Assembly: GCA_945787555.1 (NCBI GenBank)
Contig: CALZJG010000111.1
Span: forward strand, 1 to 56,195
Reading direction: 5' to 3'
Length of the DNA: 56,195 nucleotides
DNA from: an uncultured Chromatiaceae bacterium
Lineage (GTDB): Bacteria; Pseudomonadota; Gammaproteobacteria; DRLM01
The notes under the pieces were generated by a model that did no database searches, was not told the origin of the DNA, and saw only the letters and a list, made by a program, of their open reading frames with translations. This document shows, piece after piece, positions 31,429 to 42,770 of this stretch. A program made the position numbers and the translations under genes. Every line of letters begins with the position of its first letter. Position 1 is the first letter of the stretch.

Positions 31429-31479
31429 GGTGAGGAGAAGCGGGGAAAAGGTTCAACCACGCTCTGCATCTTAGTTAAC

Positions 31480-31916
31480 TGCAGACCCACGAACAGTTGG
31501 TTGTTCCTGGCGTTGGTTCTGGATCGGTTCTCTCGGCAGGTGATTGGCTGGTCAATGCAATCAGGAATGAAGGCTGATCTGATCATGCGCGCGTTGCTAA
31601 TGGCAGTTTGGCGGTGCCAGTTCAAAACGCTGGTTATCGTTCATTCTGATCAAGGCAGCCCGTACACCAGTTTTAACTGGCAGAATTTCCTCAAGGCACA
31701 CAATCTGATATCCAGCATGAGTCGGAGGGTCAATTACCATGCCAATGCGGTAGACGAAGGCTTCTTTTGGTTAGTCAAACGGGAACGGATCAAGCGCCAG
31801 ATCTACCCGGAGGGACAACCAGCACGATCGGACAACTTCAATTACATCGAGATGTTCCCATCGACAGCGCAACCACGAGAACAACGACATGCTGTCGCCC
31901 GTCGAGCATGAGAAGA
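31480..31916 (+). pseudogene. Truncated IS3-family transposase (OrfB integrase core)
   Basis: The frame reads SWLFLALVLDRFSRQVIGWSM, then VHSDQGSPYTS and NYHANAVDEGFFWLVKRE, which is the middle and end of an IS3-family DDE integrase core. The N-terminal HTH and first catalytic Asp region are missing. After YIEMF a frameshift moves the normal ending (HENNDMLSPVEHEKR) to another frame. The DDE set is incomplete, so it is inactive. The transposon-like end lies at about 31938-31962. Confidence 0.85.
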
Positions 31917-31937
31917 GATAGTCTGGGAAGCTCGACG

Positions 31938-31962
31938 GTGTCTATTAACCCAGGGCGATTCA
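31938..31962. repeat. Probable right end of the IS3-family relic
   Basis: GTGTCTATTAACCCAGGGCGATTCA follows the transposase remnant directly and has the form of an IS3-group terminal repeat (TGAATCGCCC.. on the other strand). The left end is not found. A related GGTGTCTATT..CCAGG string occurs at about 32132. Confidence 0.4.
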
Positions 31963-32710
31963 GTCTAATTACCATGCGGATTTCTCACGGCCGCTTTGCG
32001 CACGAATGCGAGCAGGTTTCTGGCTCGCACTGACGCCGGCTGACTCAGGGAATGCAGTCTTTGATTCAAGTCATTGAGCGTGCCAGCCAGATTAGCGAAA
32101 GTTTTTGACTATACTTAAGCAAGGTATACGGGGGTGTCTATTGGCCAGGTGTTAGACGGTAAGTCGAGCTGCGCTGGGGACAGGATGGTCTTGACAGTTT
32201 CCCAGTTGTGGGCGAGGTTGACGTGACAAGAAATAGCTATGTTCTTTGTCCTTGCTGTCCCCTCGGTGCTGTCTTGATCGCCTAACTGTGGGCCAGTGTT
32301 CTGAGCGATGCAATCAGGCATCAACCCAGATCGTGGGCGTCCATGCCGTTGTTATTCAGTGCGTTGGCACACAACACTTGTGGGCAACATCGCCGCTCAC
32401 ATTAGCAAGGCGGTATACCGTCAAGATTGTTCAGGGTTAGCGCTCGAGTTCCGTATTGAGTCTTCCCTCTAATAAGGCAAGACTTCTAACAGTTGATAAC
32501 GAAAGATGATGAAGATGGTAAAGCCTCTATATTGCGCGGATTTTTCTGGGAGTCGAGTCATGAAATTGTTGCAGAAGCGAGTAGACCGCTTGCCGTGGTG
32601 GCCTGGGCAAGGTTTCGTCAGACACGGCTAGCAAAGGGATAGAAGTCACAATGCGCTGTCGCAGTGTCATATCTTGGCGCAGCGACGCGCTACTTACGGA
32701 GGATATCAAC
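31963..32710. other. Intergenic and degraded DNA before the sugar dehydrogenase
   Basis: No convincing gene in about 750 nt. Frames are short and lack ribosome sites. The end contains GGAGG (32698-32702), the ribosome site of the dehydrogenase at 32711. It probably includes the island boundary, since coding statistics return to the chromosomal type from about 32700. Confidence 0.5.
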
Positions 32711-34591
32711 ATGAGTGGAATGCTGACTAATTTGAGGTTGCTTGTATTATTAGCTGCTTGTGCAGTGCTTACCTTGTCCATGAATCTAGTTCAGGGTGCT
32801 GAACTCGAAGATCCCATCGCCGAGTCGATCACGAAGAGTGGGCCCTTAGTCAGATTGGAGCCTCTCGCGGAGGGCATGACGGCACCCAATTGGGCAACGT
32901 CCGCGCCGGGTGACACCCGCCGCTTGTTTGTCGTCGATCAAGTCGGCCTATTGTGGGCCGTGAATCGGTTCACCGGTGACAAAGTGGTGTTCGCCGACCT
33001 CAGTGCCCTCTTGGTTGACCTTGGTGCTTTTGGCCCAGGAAGTTTTGACGAGCGAGGTTTTCTCGGGGTGGCGTTTCATCCCGACTACCAGGCTAATGGC
33101 TTGCTCTATACCTATACCTCGGAGCCGGCGAGCGGCGCGGCGGATTTCTCCGTGCCGCTGGGTGACCCGGAGAATCACCACGCCGTGATATCCGAGTGGC
33201 AAGTACCTGATCCCGGCGATCCCGCCTCTGTAGTGGATCCAGACAGCCGTCGCGTCGTGATGAGCGTTGCTGAGCCGCAGTTCAACCACAACGCCGGGGC
33301 AATTAATTTCGGTTCCGATGGGATGCTGCATATTGCGCTGGGTGACGGGGGAGGGTCGGACGATCAGGGCCCTGGACACGTCGCGCCAGGCAATGGCCAG
33401 GATCCCAGCAACATTCTGGGTAATATCTTGCGCATAGACCCCTTGGGTACGAACTCGGCCAACGAGCAGTATGGCGTGCCTGACGACAATCCCTTCTTCC
33501 CTGACGGTCCTGGCCCATTCGGTGGTGAGGTGGGCTGCGCCGATGGGGTGTGCGACGAAATCTTTGCGTGGGGATTTCGCAATCCGTTCCGTTTTTCCTT
33601 TGATTCCGCCACGGGAGATATGTATGCCGCTGATGTGGGGCAAAGCGATATTGAAGAAATCAATGTGGTCGTGGCTGGCGGAAACTATGGCTGGCCAATC
33701 AAGGAGGGATCGTTCTGTTTCGATGGAAACGGTGCTGAGCGTAGTTTCGTCACCGACGACCAACCCTGTCTGAATGAGCCCAGTATGCTTATTGGGCCGG
33801 TGGCGGAATACGACCATGATGAAGGCATCGCCATCGTTGGCGGTTTCGTTTATCGCGGCAGCATGATTCCGCAGTTGCAAGGGCGCTATGTCTTCGGGGA
33901 TTTCTTGCGTAGCTTTGGTGGCAACAATGGCCGATTGTTCTTTCTAAACAAGAAAGACCTGGTCAGAAACAACGGCACCATGACCAGCAAGATCTCCGAG
34001 TTCAGGATCAAAGGCCAAGACAATTTGGGCATGACGCTGCTGGGCCTGGGTCAAGATGCCAAGGGTGAGCTCTATGTGCTGGCCAATATGACCGCCGTAC
34101 CAAGCGGCGAGACCGGTGTGGTGATGAAGGTCGCTCCGTTGGTGGGTGACGTTGGAACGGTGGTGTTGACTGCCGCCCTGAGCGGCGCGGAACAACCGAA
34201 TCCGGTCGATACGCCGGCGCGTGGACAAGCCGTGTTCAGGTTCAATCATGACCGAACAGCATTGAAGTTCTCGGTGGTCGTCAACCGCATAGAGAACGTG
34301 ATTGGCGCCCATCTTCATCTGGCGCCGAGGGGGTCGAACGGTGGCATCGTGCTCAGCATGATCCCTGACACGGAAGGCTTTCTCGCTCCTGATGGAGGAC
34401 CGTTCGTCGCACCACCGCTCAACCCGAATGGCTTTATGGTCAAGGGTAAGGTGACGGCGGCGGATCTACTCGGTCCTTTGGCCGGGATGCCGATGGCCGC
34501 CCTCATCGAGGAGATGCGCGACGGCAATATCTATATCAATGTGCATACCGTGCAGAATCGGGGTGGGGAGATACGTGGTCAGCTTAAATAG
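32711..34591 (+). CDS. PQQ-dependent sugar dehydrogenase-like protein with C-terminal CHRD domain
   Basis: 626 residues. The ATG at 32711 is chosen because GGAGG lies 8 nt upstream and a signal peptide follows (ending near VQGAEL). Residues about 40-500 are a soluble aldose-dehydrogenase-type six-blade beta-propeller, with FDERGFLGVAFHPDY, GDGGGSDDQGPGH, GNILRIDP and WGFRNPFRFSFD. Residues about 510-626 are a CHRD domain (LSGAEQPNPVDTPARGQAVF, GAHLHLAPRGSNGG, NVHTVQNRGGEIRGQL). The propeller probably oxidises sugars in the periplasm or outside. CHRD domains are common in secreted bacterial proteins, with unclear function. Confidence 0.88.
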   Translation: MSGMLTNLRLLVLLAACAVLTLSMNLVQGAELEDPIAESITKSGPLVRLEPLAEGMTAPNWATSAPGDTRRLFVVDQVGLLWAVNRFTGDKVVFADLSALLVDLGAFGPGSFDERGFLGVAFHPDYQANGLLYTYTSEPASGAADFSVPLGDPENHHAVISEWQVPDPGDPASVVDPDSRRVVMSVAEPQFNHNAGAINFGSDGMLHIALGDGGGSDDQGPGHVAPGNGQDPSNILGNILRIDPLGTNSANEQYGVPDDNPFFPDGPGPFGGEVGCADGVCDEIFAWGFRNPFRFSFDSATGDMYAADVGQSDIEEINVVVAGGNYGWPIKEGSFCFDGNGAERSFVTDDQPCLNEPSMLIGPVAEYDHDEGIAIVGGFVYRGSMIPQLQGRYVFGDFLRSFGGNNGRLFFLNKKDLVRNNGTMTSKISEFRIKGQDNLGMTLLGLGQDAKGELYVLANMTAVPSGETGVVMKVAPLVGDVGTVVLTAALSGAEQPNPVDTPARGQAVFRFNHDRTALKFSVVVNRIENVIGAHLHLAPRGSNGGIVLSMIPDTEGFLAPDGGPFVAPPLNPNGFMVKGKVTAADLLGPLAGMPMAALIEEMRDGNIYINVHTVQNRGGEIRGQLK

Positions 34592-34604
34592 CTAGCGGCA
34601 GGCG

Positions 34605-34641
34605 AGGGGGGGCGGAGCTTGCCGCCTCCCCCCGTTTGTTT
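34605..34641 (+). terminator. Intrinsic terminator of the sugar dehydrogenase gene
   Basis: A G-rich arm (34606-34615) pairs with a C-rich arm (34622-34633), with a short AGCTTG loop and one bulged T, followed by GTTTGTTT. It starts 14 nt after the stop codon. Confidence 0.8.
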
Positions 34642-35062
34642 CCGGTGCGAGGTAATCATATCGATACGGCATGGGGAGGGTGCTGGCCATGATGGCCAGC
34701 TTTCTTCGGATTTCATCGATTCAAAGGGCGATCGATTCTACCTCTGCTTTGTTCCTAATAATGATAAAATTTTACATGCGCTGCGATGATGCTTGTGAAG
34801 CATCATCGTAACAGGCGTGTCCCTTGTCATCGTTTGGGCTCCTGCGTTTGACCGACTATCAACCGATGAAGGCGAGTGCACCTCTTGTCAATCATTATGT
34901 TTCCGCCGTGCCCTTTGACCAGATTCAAGATGACATGTGACCACCTCATAGGCTATATATTCATGCCATGAGCAGGTCTAACCTAATTTCAGACGTATAT
35001 GAGCGGCGCGATACATTGAAATGTGAGCGCCCGCAATTTATCCAGTTCAGCGTGGACGTATC
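34642..35062. other. Intergenic region upstream of the rim operon
   Basis: About 420 nt without a gene. It holds the perfect palindrome at 34784-34808 and presumably the promoter of rimB-rimK. I see no clean -35/-10 pair. Confidence 0.5.
34784..34808. repeat. Perfect 11-bp inverted repeat
   Basis: CGATGATGCTT (34784-34794), GTG, AAGCATCATCG (34798-34808). No T-run follows on either side, so it is more likely a protein-binding site or RNA hairpin than a terminator. It lies about 255 nt upstream of rimB. Confidence 0.7.
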
Positions 35063-35650
35063 GTGATGCCACGCACATCGAGGGCCAGCGAATATTGCAT
35101 TGAGGTGGCGTCAATCACAAGTGTAAAGTCTGTGCTGGGTTGGCGTGAATGGGTATCCTTGCCGGACTTGGGCATAGACGCCATCAAGGCTAAGGTCGAC
35201 ACGGGTGCGCGCACCTCCGCTTTGCACGCATTTCAGGTCGAAACGTTTAAGGAACGGGGTGTCAGCAAGGTGCGATTCACTATCCATCCCTTACAGCGGC
35301 GCACAGACTCGGAAGTCGCTTGCATTGCCCGGGTTGTCGACGAACGTTGGGTGACGGATTCCGGCGGACATCGCGAAAAACGCCTGGTGATACTCACTGC
35401 CGTGAAAGTGGGTGATCAGAGTTGGCCCATCGAAATGACGCTGACCAATCGCGACACCATGGGCTTTCGCATGTTATTGGGTCGCACCGGTTTGCAAGGG
35501 CGCTATCTTGTCGATCCCGATCGTTCTTATGTGAGTCGCGCCAAGCCGCAAGGAAGCTCACCGGCTGAAAAATATCGTCGTGGAAGGCATCCCGGTGGAC
35601 CAGAAAAAAGGCCGGCCGATAAGCCGGTCAACAGGAAAGGTGATATATGA
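35063..35650 (+). CDS. rimB: RimB-like retropepsin-fold protease (ATP-dependent zinc protease family)
   Basis: A 195-residue protein of the family often named ATP-dependent zinc protease, which has an aspartic-protease-like core. [12 protein letters not shown], then [15 protein letters not shown] with the active-site-like Asp46, and later [18 protein letters not shown], are the family landmarks. The C-terminal tail is basic and probably disordered. The start is GTG 35063 or the adjacent ATG 35066; the first 22 residues are not conserved, so a later start is possible. Its TGA overlaps the rimK ATG. In Pseudomonas RimB is cotranscribed with RimK and modulates it. Confidence 0.85.
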   Translation: MMPRTSRASEYCIEVASITSVKSVLGWREWVSLPDLGIDAIKAKVDTGARTSALHAFQVETFKERGVSKVRFTIHPLQRRTDSEVACIARVVDERWVTDSGGHREKRLVILTAVKVGDQSWPIEMTLTNRDTMGFRMLLGRTGLQGRYLVDPDRSYVSRAKPQGSSPAEKYRRGRHPGGPEKRPADKPVNRKGDI

Positions 35651-36552
35651 AAATTGGCATTCTATCGCGTAAATCCAGTCTTTATTCCACTCGCCGAATG
35701 GTTGAAGCGGCTAAGGAACGCGGGCACGAAGTGCGGGTGATAGATCCTTTGCGTTGCTATATGGACATCACTTCCCATCGTCCCAGCATCCATTACCGAG
35801 GTGAGATCCTCGAAGGTTATGATGTGGTGGTTCCGCGTATCGGCGCTTCCATCACTTTCTACGGCACGGCGGTGCTGCGCCAATTCGAGATGATGGGGGT
35901 GTTTCCACTTAACGAGTCGGTGGCGATCAGCCGGTCGCGCGACAAATTGCGCTCATTGCAACTCCTGGCGCGTAAGGGCGTCGGCTTGCCAGTGACCGGC
36001 TTCGCGCATTCGCCGGACGATATCAAGGACGTGATCAAGGTGGTTGGTGGTGCGCCTTTGGTGATAAAAATGCTGGAAGGGACCCAGGGTATAGGCGTGG
36101 TATTGGCGGAGACGGAGAAAGCAGCGGAAAGTGTCATCGAAGCCTTTTGGGGGTTGCGCGCTAATATCCTGGTACAAGAATTCATCAAGGAAGCAGGCGG
36201 TGCTGACATCCGTTGCTTCGTCATCGGTGAAAAAGTTGTGGCCGCGATGAAACGTCAGGCCAAGGAAGGTGAGTTCCGTTCCAATTTGCACCGCGGTGGC
36301 AGCGCCACCATCACTAAGCTCTCGCCCGAGGAACGCACGACGGCGGTGCGTGCGGCGCGGGTCATGGGGCTGAATGTGGCGGGTGTGGACATCCTGCGTT
36401 CCAAGCATGGCCCGTTGGTAATGGAAGTGAATTCCTCGCCGGGGCTGGAGGGCATAGAAGTCGCCAGCGGAAAGGACGTTGCGGGTATGATCATCCAGTT
36501 CGCGGAGAAGAACGCCAAACCGCACAATACCCGCACACGCGGCAAGGGCTGA
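35647..36552 (+). CDS. rimK: Ribosomal protein S6--L-glutamate ligase RimK
   Basis: A 301-residue ATP-grasp enzyme that adds glutamate residues to the C terminus of ribosomal protein S6; E. coli RimK can also make free poly-alpha-glutamate. The N-terminal fold begins [17 protein letters not shown]. The ATP-grasp core has [37 protein letters not shown] and the Mg-binding [14 protein letters not shown]. Length is as in E. coli. The start overlaps the rimB stop (ATGA) with AGGAAAGGTG before it. The next gene follows after 5 nt, so this is a three-gene operon. Confidence 0.95.
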   Translation: MKIGILSRKSSLYSTRRMVEAAKERGHEVRVIDPLRCYMDITSHRPSIHYRGEILEGYDVVVPRIGASITFYGTAVLRQFEMMGVFPLNESVAISRSRDKLRSLQLLARKGVGLPVTGFAHSPDDIKDVIKVVGGAPLVIKMLEGTQGIGVVLAETEKAAESVIEAFWGLRANILVQEFIKEAGGADIRCFVIGEKVVAAMKRQAKEGEFRSNLHRGGSATITKLSPEERTTAVRAARVMGLNVAGVDILRSKHGPLVMEVNSSPGLEGIEVASGKDVAGMIIQFAEKNAKPHNTRTRGKG

Positions 36553-36557
36553 CATCG

Positions 36558-37603
36558 GTGGCGAAGCGCGAGCCTTTTTATCTCAACCAAACCGCCGTCC
36601 AACCCGGCGAGCGCACCACCATTGATTTGCGCGTCACGCGACTCTATACCCACAGCACCATCACCATGCCGGTGCATGTTGTGCATGGTAAACAGCCGGG
36701 ACCGCAACTGTTCGTCTCCGCCGCCATTCACGGTGATGAGATCAACGGTGTGGAAATTATCCGTCGTCTCCTTAAACTGCCAATGCTGAAGAAGTTGCGC
36801 GGCGTGTTGATGGCAGTGCCGGTGGTTAATGTGCATGGCTTCATCCATCATTCGCGATACCTTCCCGATCGGCGCGATCTCAATCGCAATTTTCCCGGTT
36901 CGGCGGAAGGCTCGCTCACGGCGCGCCTCGCCGATTTGTTCATGAGAGAAATCGTGCGTAACGCCACCCATGGCATCGATTTGCACACCGGCGCTGTGCA
37001 TCGTAGCAACTTGCCGCAAATCCGCGCCAACTTGGATGACGAGGAAACCGCGCATTTGGCGCGCGTGTTTCGTGTGCCGGTATTGCTCAATTCCGCCTTG
37101 CGCGATGGTTCGCTGCGGCAAGTCGCGGCGGACGAGGGCGTTCCAATGCTGCTCTACGAAGCGGGTGAGGCCCTGCGTTTCGATGAACTGGGTATTAGCG
37201 CCGGCGTGCGCGGTATCGTCGAAGTGATGCGCGCTCTCAATATGTTGCCGATGCGCAAGCCAAAGACGACGAAATCCTATGAGCCGGTCATTGCACGCTC
37301 CAGTAGCTGGGTGCGTGCGCCCGAAAGCGGTATCTTGCGCTCCACGCAGCCGCTAGGGACACGCGTGCACAAGGGTGAGGTGCTGGGTATGATCGCTGAC
37401 CCCTTCGGTGAGCGCGAAGTGAGCGTGGTGGCGCCTAATAACGGCATTATTATCGGACGGGTCAATCTACCCTTGGTGAACGAAGGTGACGCCTTGTTTC
37501 ATGTCGCTCGTTTCGAGAAGACCAGTGTGGTGGCGGCCCGGGTCGAGGAATTTCACAGCGAGCATCAGGTCGACGAGGTCGACCCGAATGAGGAACAACT
37601 AAT

Positions 37604-37607
<4 letters not shown>
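36558..37607 (+). CDS. Succinylglutamate desuccinylase/aspartoacylase family metalloenzyme (M14-like)
   Basis: 349 residues with a GTG start. A zinc deacylase/carboxypeptidase fold: HGDE (58-61, ligands His58 and Glu61), RDLNRNFPG (106-114, carboxylate-binding Arg), DLHTG (141-145, third ligand His143) and a catalytic Glu in YEAGE (200-204). A C-terminal domain with RAPESGILRSTQPLGTRVHKGEVLG is barrel-sandwich-like. Family members hydrolyse N-acyl or peptide bonds next to acidic amino acids. Cotranscription with RimK suggests a glutamate-related substrate, possibly the poly-Glu tail of S6 (inference). The stop overlaps by 4 nt the stop of the converging ATPase gene. Confidence 0.85.
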
Positions 37608-40336
<2,729 letters not shown>

Positions 40337-40366
40337 GACGGTCCGTCCGAGTACGTAAATTAGGAG

Positions 40367-41341
40367 CTATAACCAACTCTTGCGGCGCAGCAACCACATT
40401 TGCAGGATGATCAGCAGGATGATCAATCCACAGACGATGAAAAAGCCCAGTGGGTTCTCCGCCCCGGGGATGCCGCCTACATTGATGCCCAATAGACCGG
40501 TAACAAAGCCCAAGGGTAGAAACACCGCCGCGACGATGGAGAGTAGAAACATCTTGCTATTCATCTGTTCCGCCAGTCGACTCGCTAGTTCCTCTTGGGT
40601 GACAGCGGCGCGCTCGCGCGCGGCGTCGAGATCTTCCACATAGCGCGTGATGCGATCGGCGATTTCGCGCAGGCGCAAACGATCGACATCTCTAAACAGT
40701 GCAATACGCTCCATTGCCATGCGCGCCATCACGTCGCGTTGCGGCGCGAGATAGCGACGTAAAGCGATGGCTTCGCGTCGCACATCGGCCAGCCGTGCGC
40801 GTAGGCTGTGGCTCTGCGCGCTGAGCACGTCGTCTTGCAGGGCGTCCACGCTGTCGTCGAGTTCATCGATGACGCGTGACATGCGTGCGGACAGGCAATC
40901 GGTCATGTCCACCAGAAACTCGCTGGGAGTGCAAGGGCCGTTCCCGGCGGCCAGGGCTTCGCGAATATCCTGTACTGCGAGCAAGCGGCGATGACGTACG
41001 CTGATGATACGTTGTTCGCTAATCCACAAACGCACCGCCACCATGTCCTCGGGATCGGCGCCGGGGTTGAGGTTCACACCCCGCAACACCACCAAGTAGC
41101 CGTCCGCCATGGTGGCGCTGCGCGGGCGGGTTTCACTGGCGGCGAGAGCCTCGGCGGTGATGGGATCCAGGCCACTGTCCTGATGCAGCCATTCGCTCAC
41201 GTCGGCTTCGGCATAGTCGAGGTGCAGCCACAATATACCTTGTTCGGGTCGCCAGGTTGATACTTCCTCCCAACTGATGTCGCGACTGCCGCCTCTGCCA
41301 TCGAGCAGTTGGGCGGCGAGGAGTCCGGTGATGGGGGGCAT
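40367..41341 (-). CDS. zntB: Zinc transporter ZntB (CorA family)
   Basis: 324 residues, close to E. coli ZntB (327). A large N-terminal cytoplasmic domain with a long helix is followed by two C-terminal membrane segments. The signature loop reads GINVGGIPG, with GIN in place of the GMN of CorA magnesium channels, as in ZntB. The tail is basic (LLRRKSWL). GGATGCACCT precedes the ATG. Cotranscription with the P-type ATPase suggests a joint role in metal or cation balance. Confidence 0.9.
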   Translation of the reverse strand: MPPITGLLAAQLLDGRGGSRDISWEEVSTWRPEQGILWLHLDYAEADVSEWLHQDSGLDPITAEALAASETRPRSATMADGYLVVLRGVNLNPGADPEDMVAVRLWISEQRIISVRHRRLLAVQDIREALAAGNGPCTPSEFLVDMTDCLSARMSRVIDELDDSVDALQDDVLSAQSHSLRARLADVRREAIALRRYLAPQRDVMARMAMERIALFRDVDRLRLREIADRITRYVEDLDAARERAAVTQEELASRLAEQMNSKMFLLSIVAAVFLPLGFVTGLLGINVGGIPGAENPLGFFIVCGLIILLIILQMWLLRRKSWL

Positions 41342-41421
41342 AGGTGCATCCTTGTGTTTGGGCGCTATAAGTCCATAGTATTAAAACCTGGACTCATCTC
41401 ATAGTTGAAATAGGGGCATTC

Positions 41422-41574
41422 ATGCTGGTGAGCCTCCGTGGTACGAATTCGCACGTCGCGTGGCTTGACCTGCTCGCCAGCGCGGTGACGGGCATCACGG
41501 TGTTTATTGCCGCGCTGGCGATGTCTTGCAAAGGCCTGGCCGAGGCGCAGCAGGACAAATGCTTAGGAGTGTGA
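41422..41574 (+). CDS. Small ORF with one hydrophobic segment, overlapping the DUF1207 gene
   Basis: 50 codons, MLVSLRGTNSH at the start, a hydrophobic stretch (about residues 14-35) and a polar tail ending CLGV. AGGGG lies 5 nt before the ATG. The stop (41572-41574) lies just before the likely DUF1207 start at 41577, so it may be a small membrane protein or a leader that couples translation. I recognise no family. Confidence 0.4.
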   Translation: MLVSLRGTNSHVAWLDLLASAVTGITVFIAALAMSCKGLAEAQQDKCLGV

Positions 41575-41576
41575 AG

Positions 41577-42689
41577 GTGCTTGAGCGCGGCTATCTAGTG
41601 ATAGGCATGCTGTTGATGTCTTTTCTTGCGAACGCGCAAGAACAAGCAGAGTCTCAGACCGATCAATTTCTGTCCGGCTATATCACTGCGATACTAGAGC
41701 ACGAATTGCAGTGGGGGCGGGGCAGCTACACACTGACGGTCGTAGACGGCATCGCTACGATCCGGCTTCCAGAAGAGAATGCCCAACGCCGCGCACAGAT
41801 CGAGTCCGCCCTGTCAGGGTTCGATGGTTTGCAGGGCATGAACATCGTGGTGCAGCAGGCTTTCGATGATCCAGAGGCGACCACCTCGACACGAAAGAAA
41901 CTCTATAGTTTTCTAGGGATCACGCCGGACACGATCCCGTTTCCTAACAGTGAGTTGTTTTGGCCGCTGTTGGCCGACCCCAAACAACCGCAGTTCTTCA
42001 TGAGTTATCGCAACTACGATACGCCCTTGGACAGGACTACGATTGCCGCGGTGGGCTTTGGCGAGAGCTTCGGCTTTTACCGTCGGGCGGGCAAGCGGGC
42101 CGGGGATGGTGCGCAACTCAGCCTCTCGGGGGGGCTGTTCGCGCAATTCAATCTTGATGCCCCCTCCAGCGACTTGATTAATGCCGATTACATCATCGGC
42201 TTACCATTGACCTATCGTCGAGCACCCTGGTCAGGGCGACTGCGCATTTATCATCAGAGTTCCCATTTGGGCGATGAGTTCTTGCTCAACGCCCAGCCCG
42301 AGCGTATCAATCTCAGTTTCGAATCCATGGAGCTGCTGATTTCATATTCGCAAGAGCGGTGGCGCGGATATATTGGTGGTGAGTACATTTTTCATCGTGA
42401 ACCCGCCGACCTCAGACCGGGGGGCCTGCACGCCGGAGTCGAATATCGCAGTAAGCAGCCGTTGCTTTACGGCGGTCGCTTGATCGGTGGTTTGGATCTG
42501 AAAAGTTGGGAGCAACATGATTGGTCGGTCGATGCCAGCCTCAAGCTGGGCTTGGAGTTCGGTACCACGCAACCCGGTCACCGGCGTATGCGACTGATAG
42601 TTGAGGCCTACGACGGACATGCTCCGCATGGGCAGTTTTACGAAACTGAAATCACCTATTATGGATTGGGCGTCTATTTTGGATTTTGA
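41577..42689 (+). CDS. DUF1207 outer-membrane protein with N-terminal BON-like segment
   Basis: About 370 residues. I prefer GTG 41577, 7 nt after AGGAG, giving a good signal peptide (ending ANAQ); ATG 41559 is the alternative. The region with SYTLTVVDGIATIRLPEE..GLQGMNIVVQQ looks like a BON domain. The rest is DUF1207: FPNSELFWPLLADPKQPQFF, VGFGESFGFYR, GGLFAQFNLDAPSSDLINADY and HQSSHLGDEFLL. Alternating beta strands and a C-terminal Phe (YYGLGVYFGF) suggest an outer-membrane barrel. Function is unknown. Confidence 0.8.
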   Translation: MLERGYLVIGMLLMSFLANAQEQAESQTDQFLSGYITAILEHELQWGRGSYTLTVVDGIATIRLPEENAQRRAQIESALSGFDGLQGMNIVVQQAFDDPEATTSTRKKLYSFLGITPDTIPFPNSELFWPLLADPKQPQFFMSYRNYDTPLDRTTIAAVGFGESFGFYRRAGKRAGDGAQLSLSGGLFAQFNLDAPSSDLINADYIIGLPLTYRRAPWSGRLRIYHQSSHLGDEFLLNAQPERINLSFESMELLISYSQERWRGYIGGEYIFHREPADLRPGGLHAGVEYRSKQPLLYGGRLIGGLDLKSWEQHDWSVDASLKLGLEFGTTQPGHRRMRLIVEAYDGHAPHGQFYETEITYYGLGVYFGF

Positions 42690-42770
42690 TAGTCATGCGT
42701 GTCCTGAGGGAGAAGATGAGAGTGCTATTGTGGTTATCACACAGCGGGTTGATATTCCCGCCTCCAGCAA

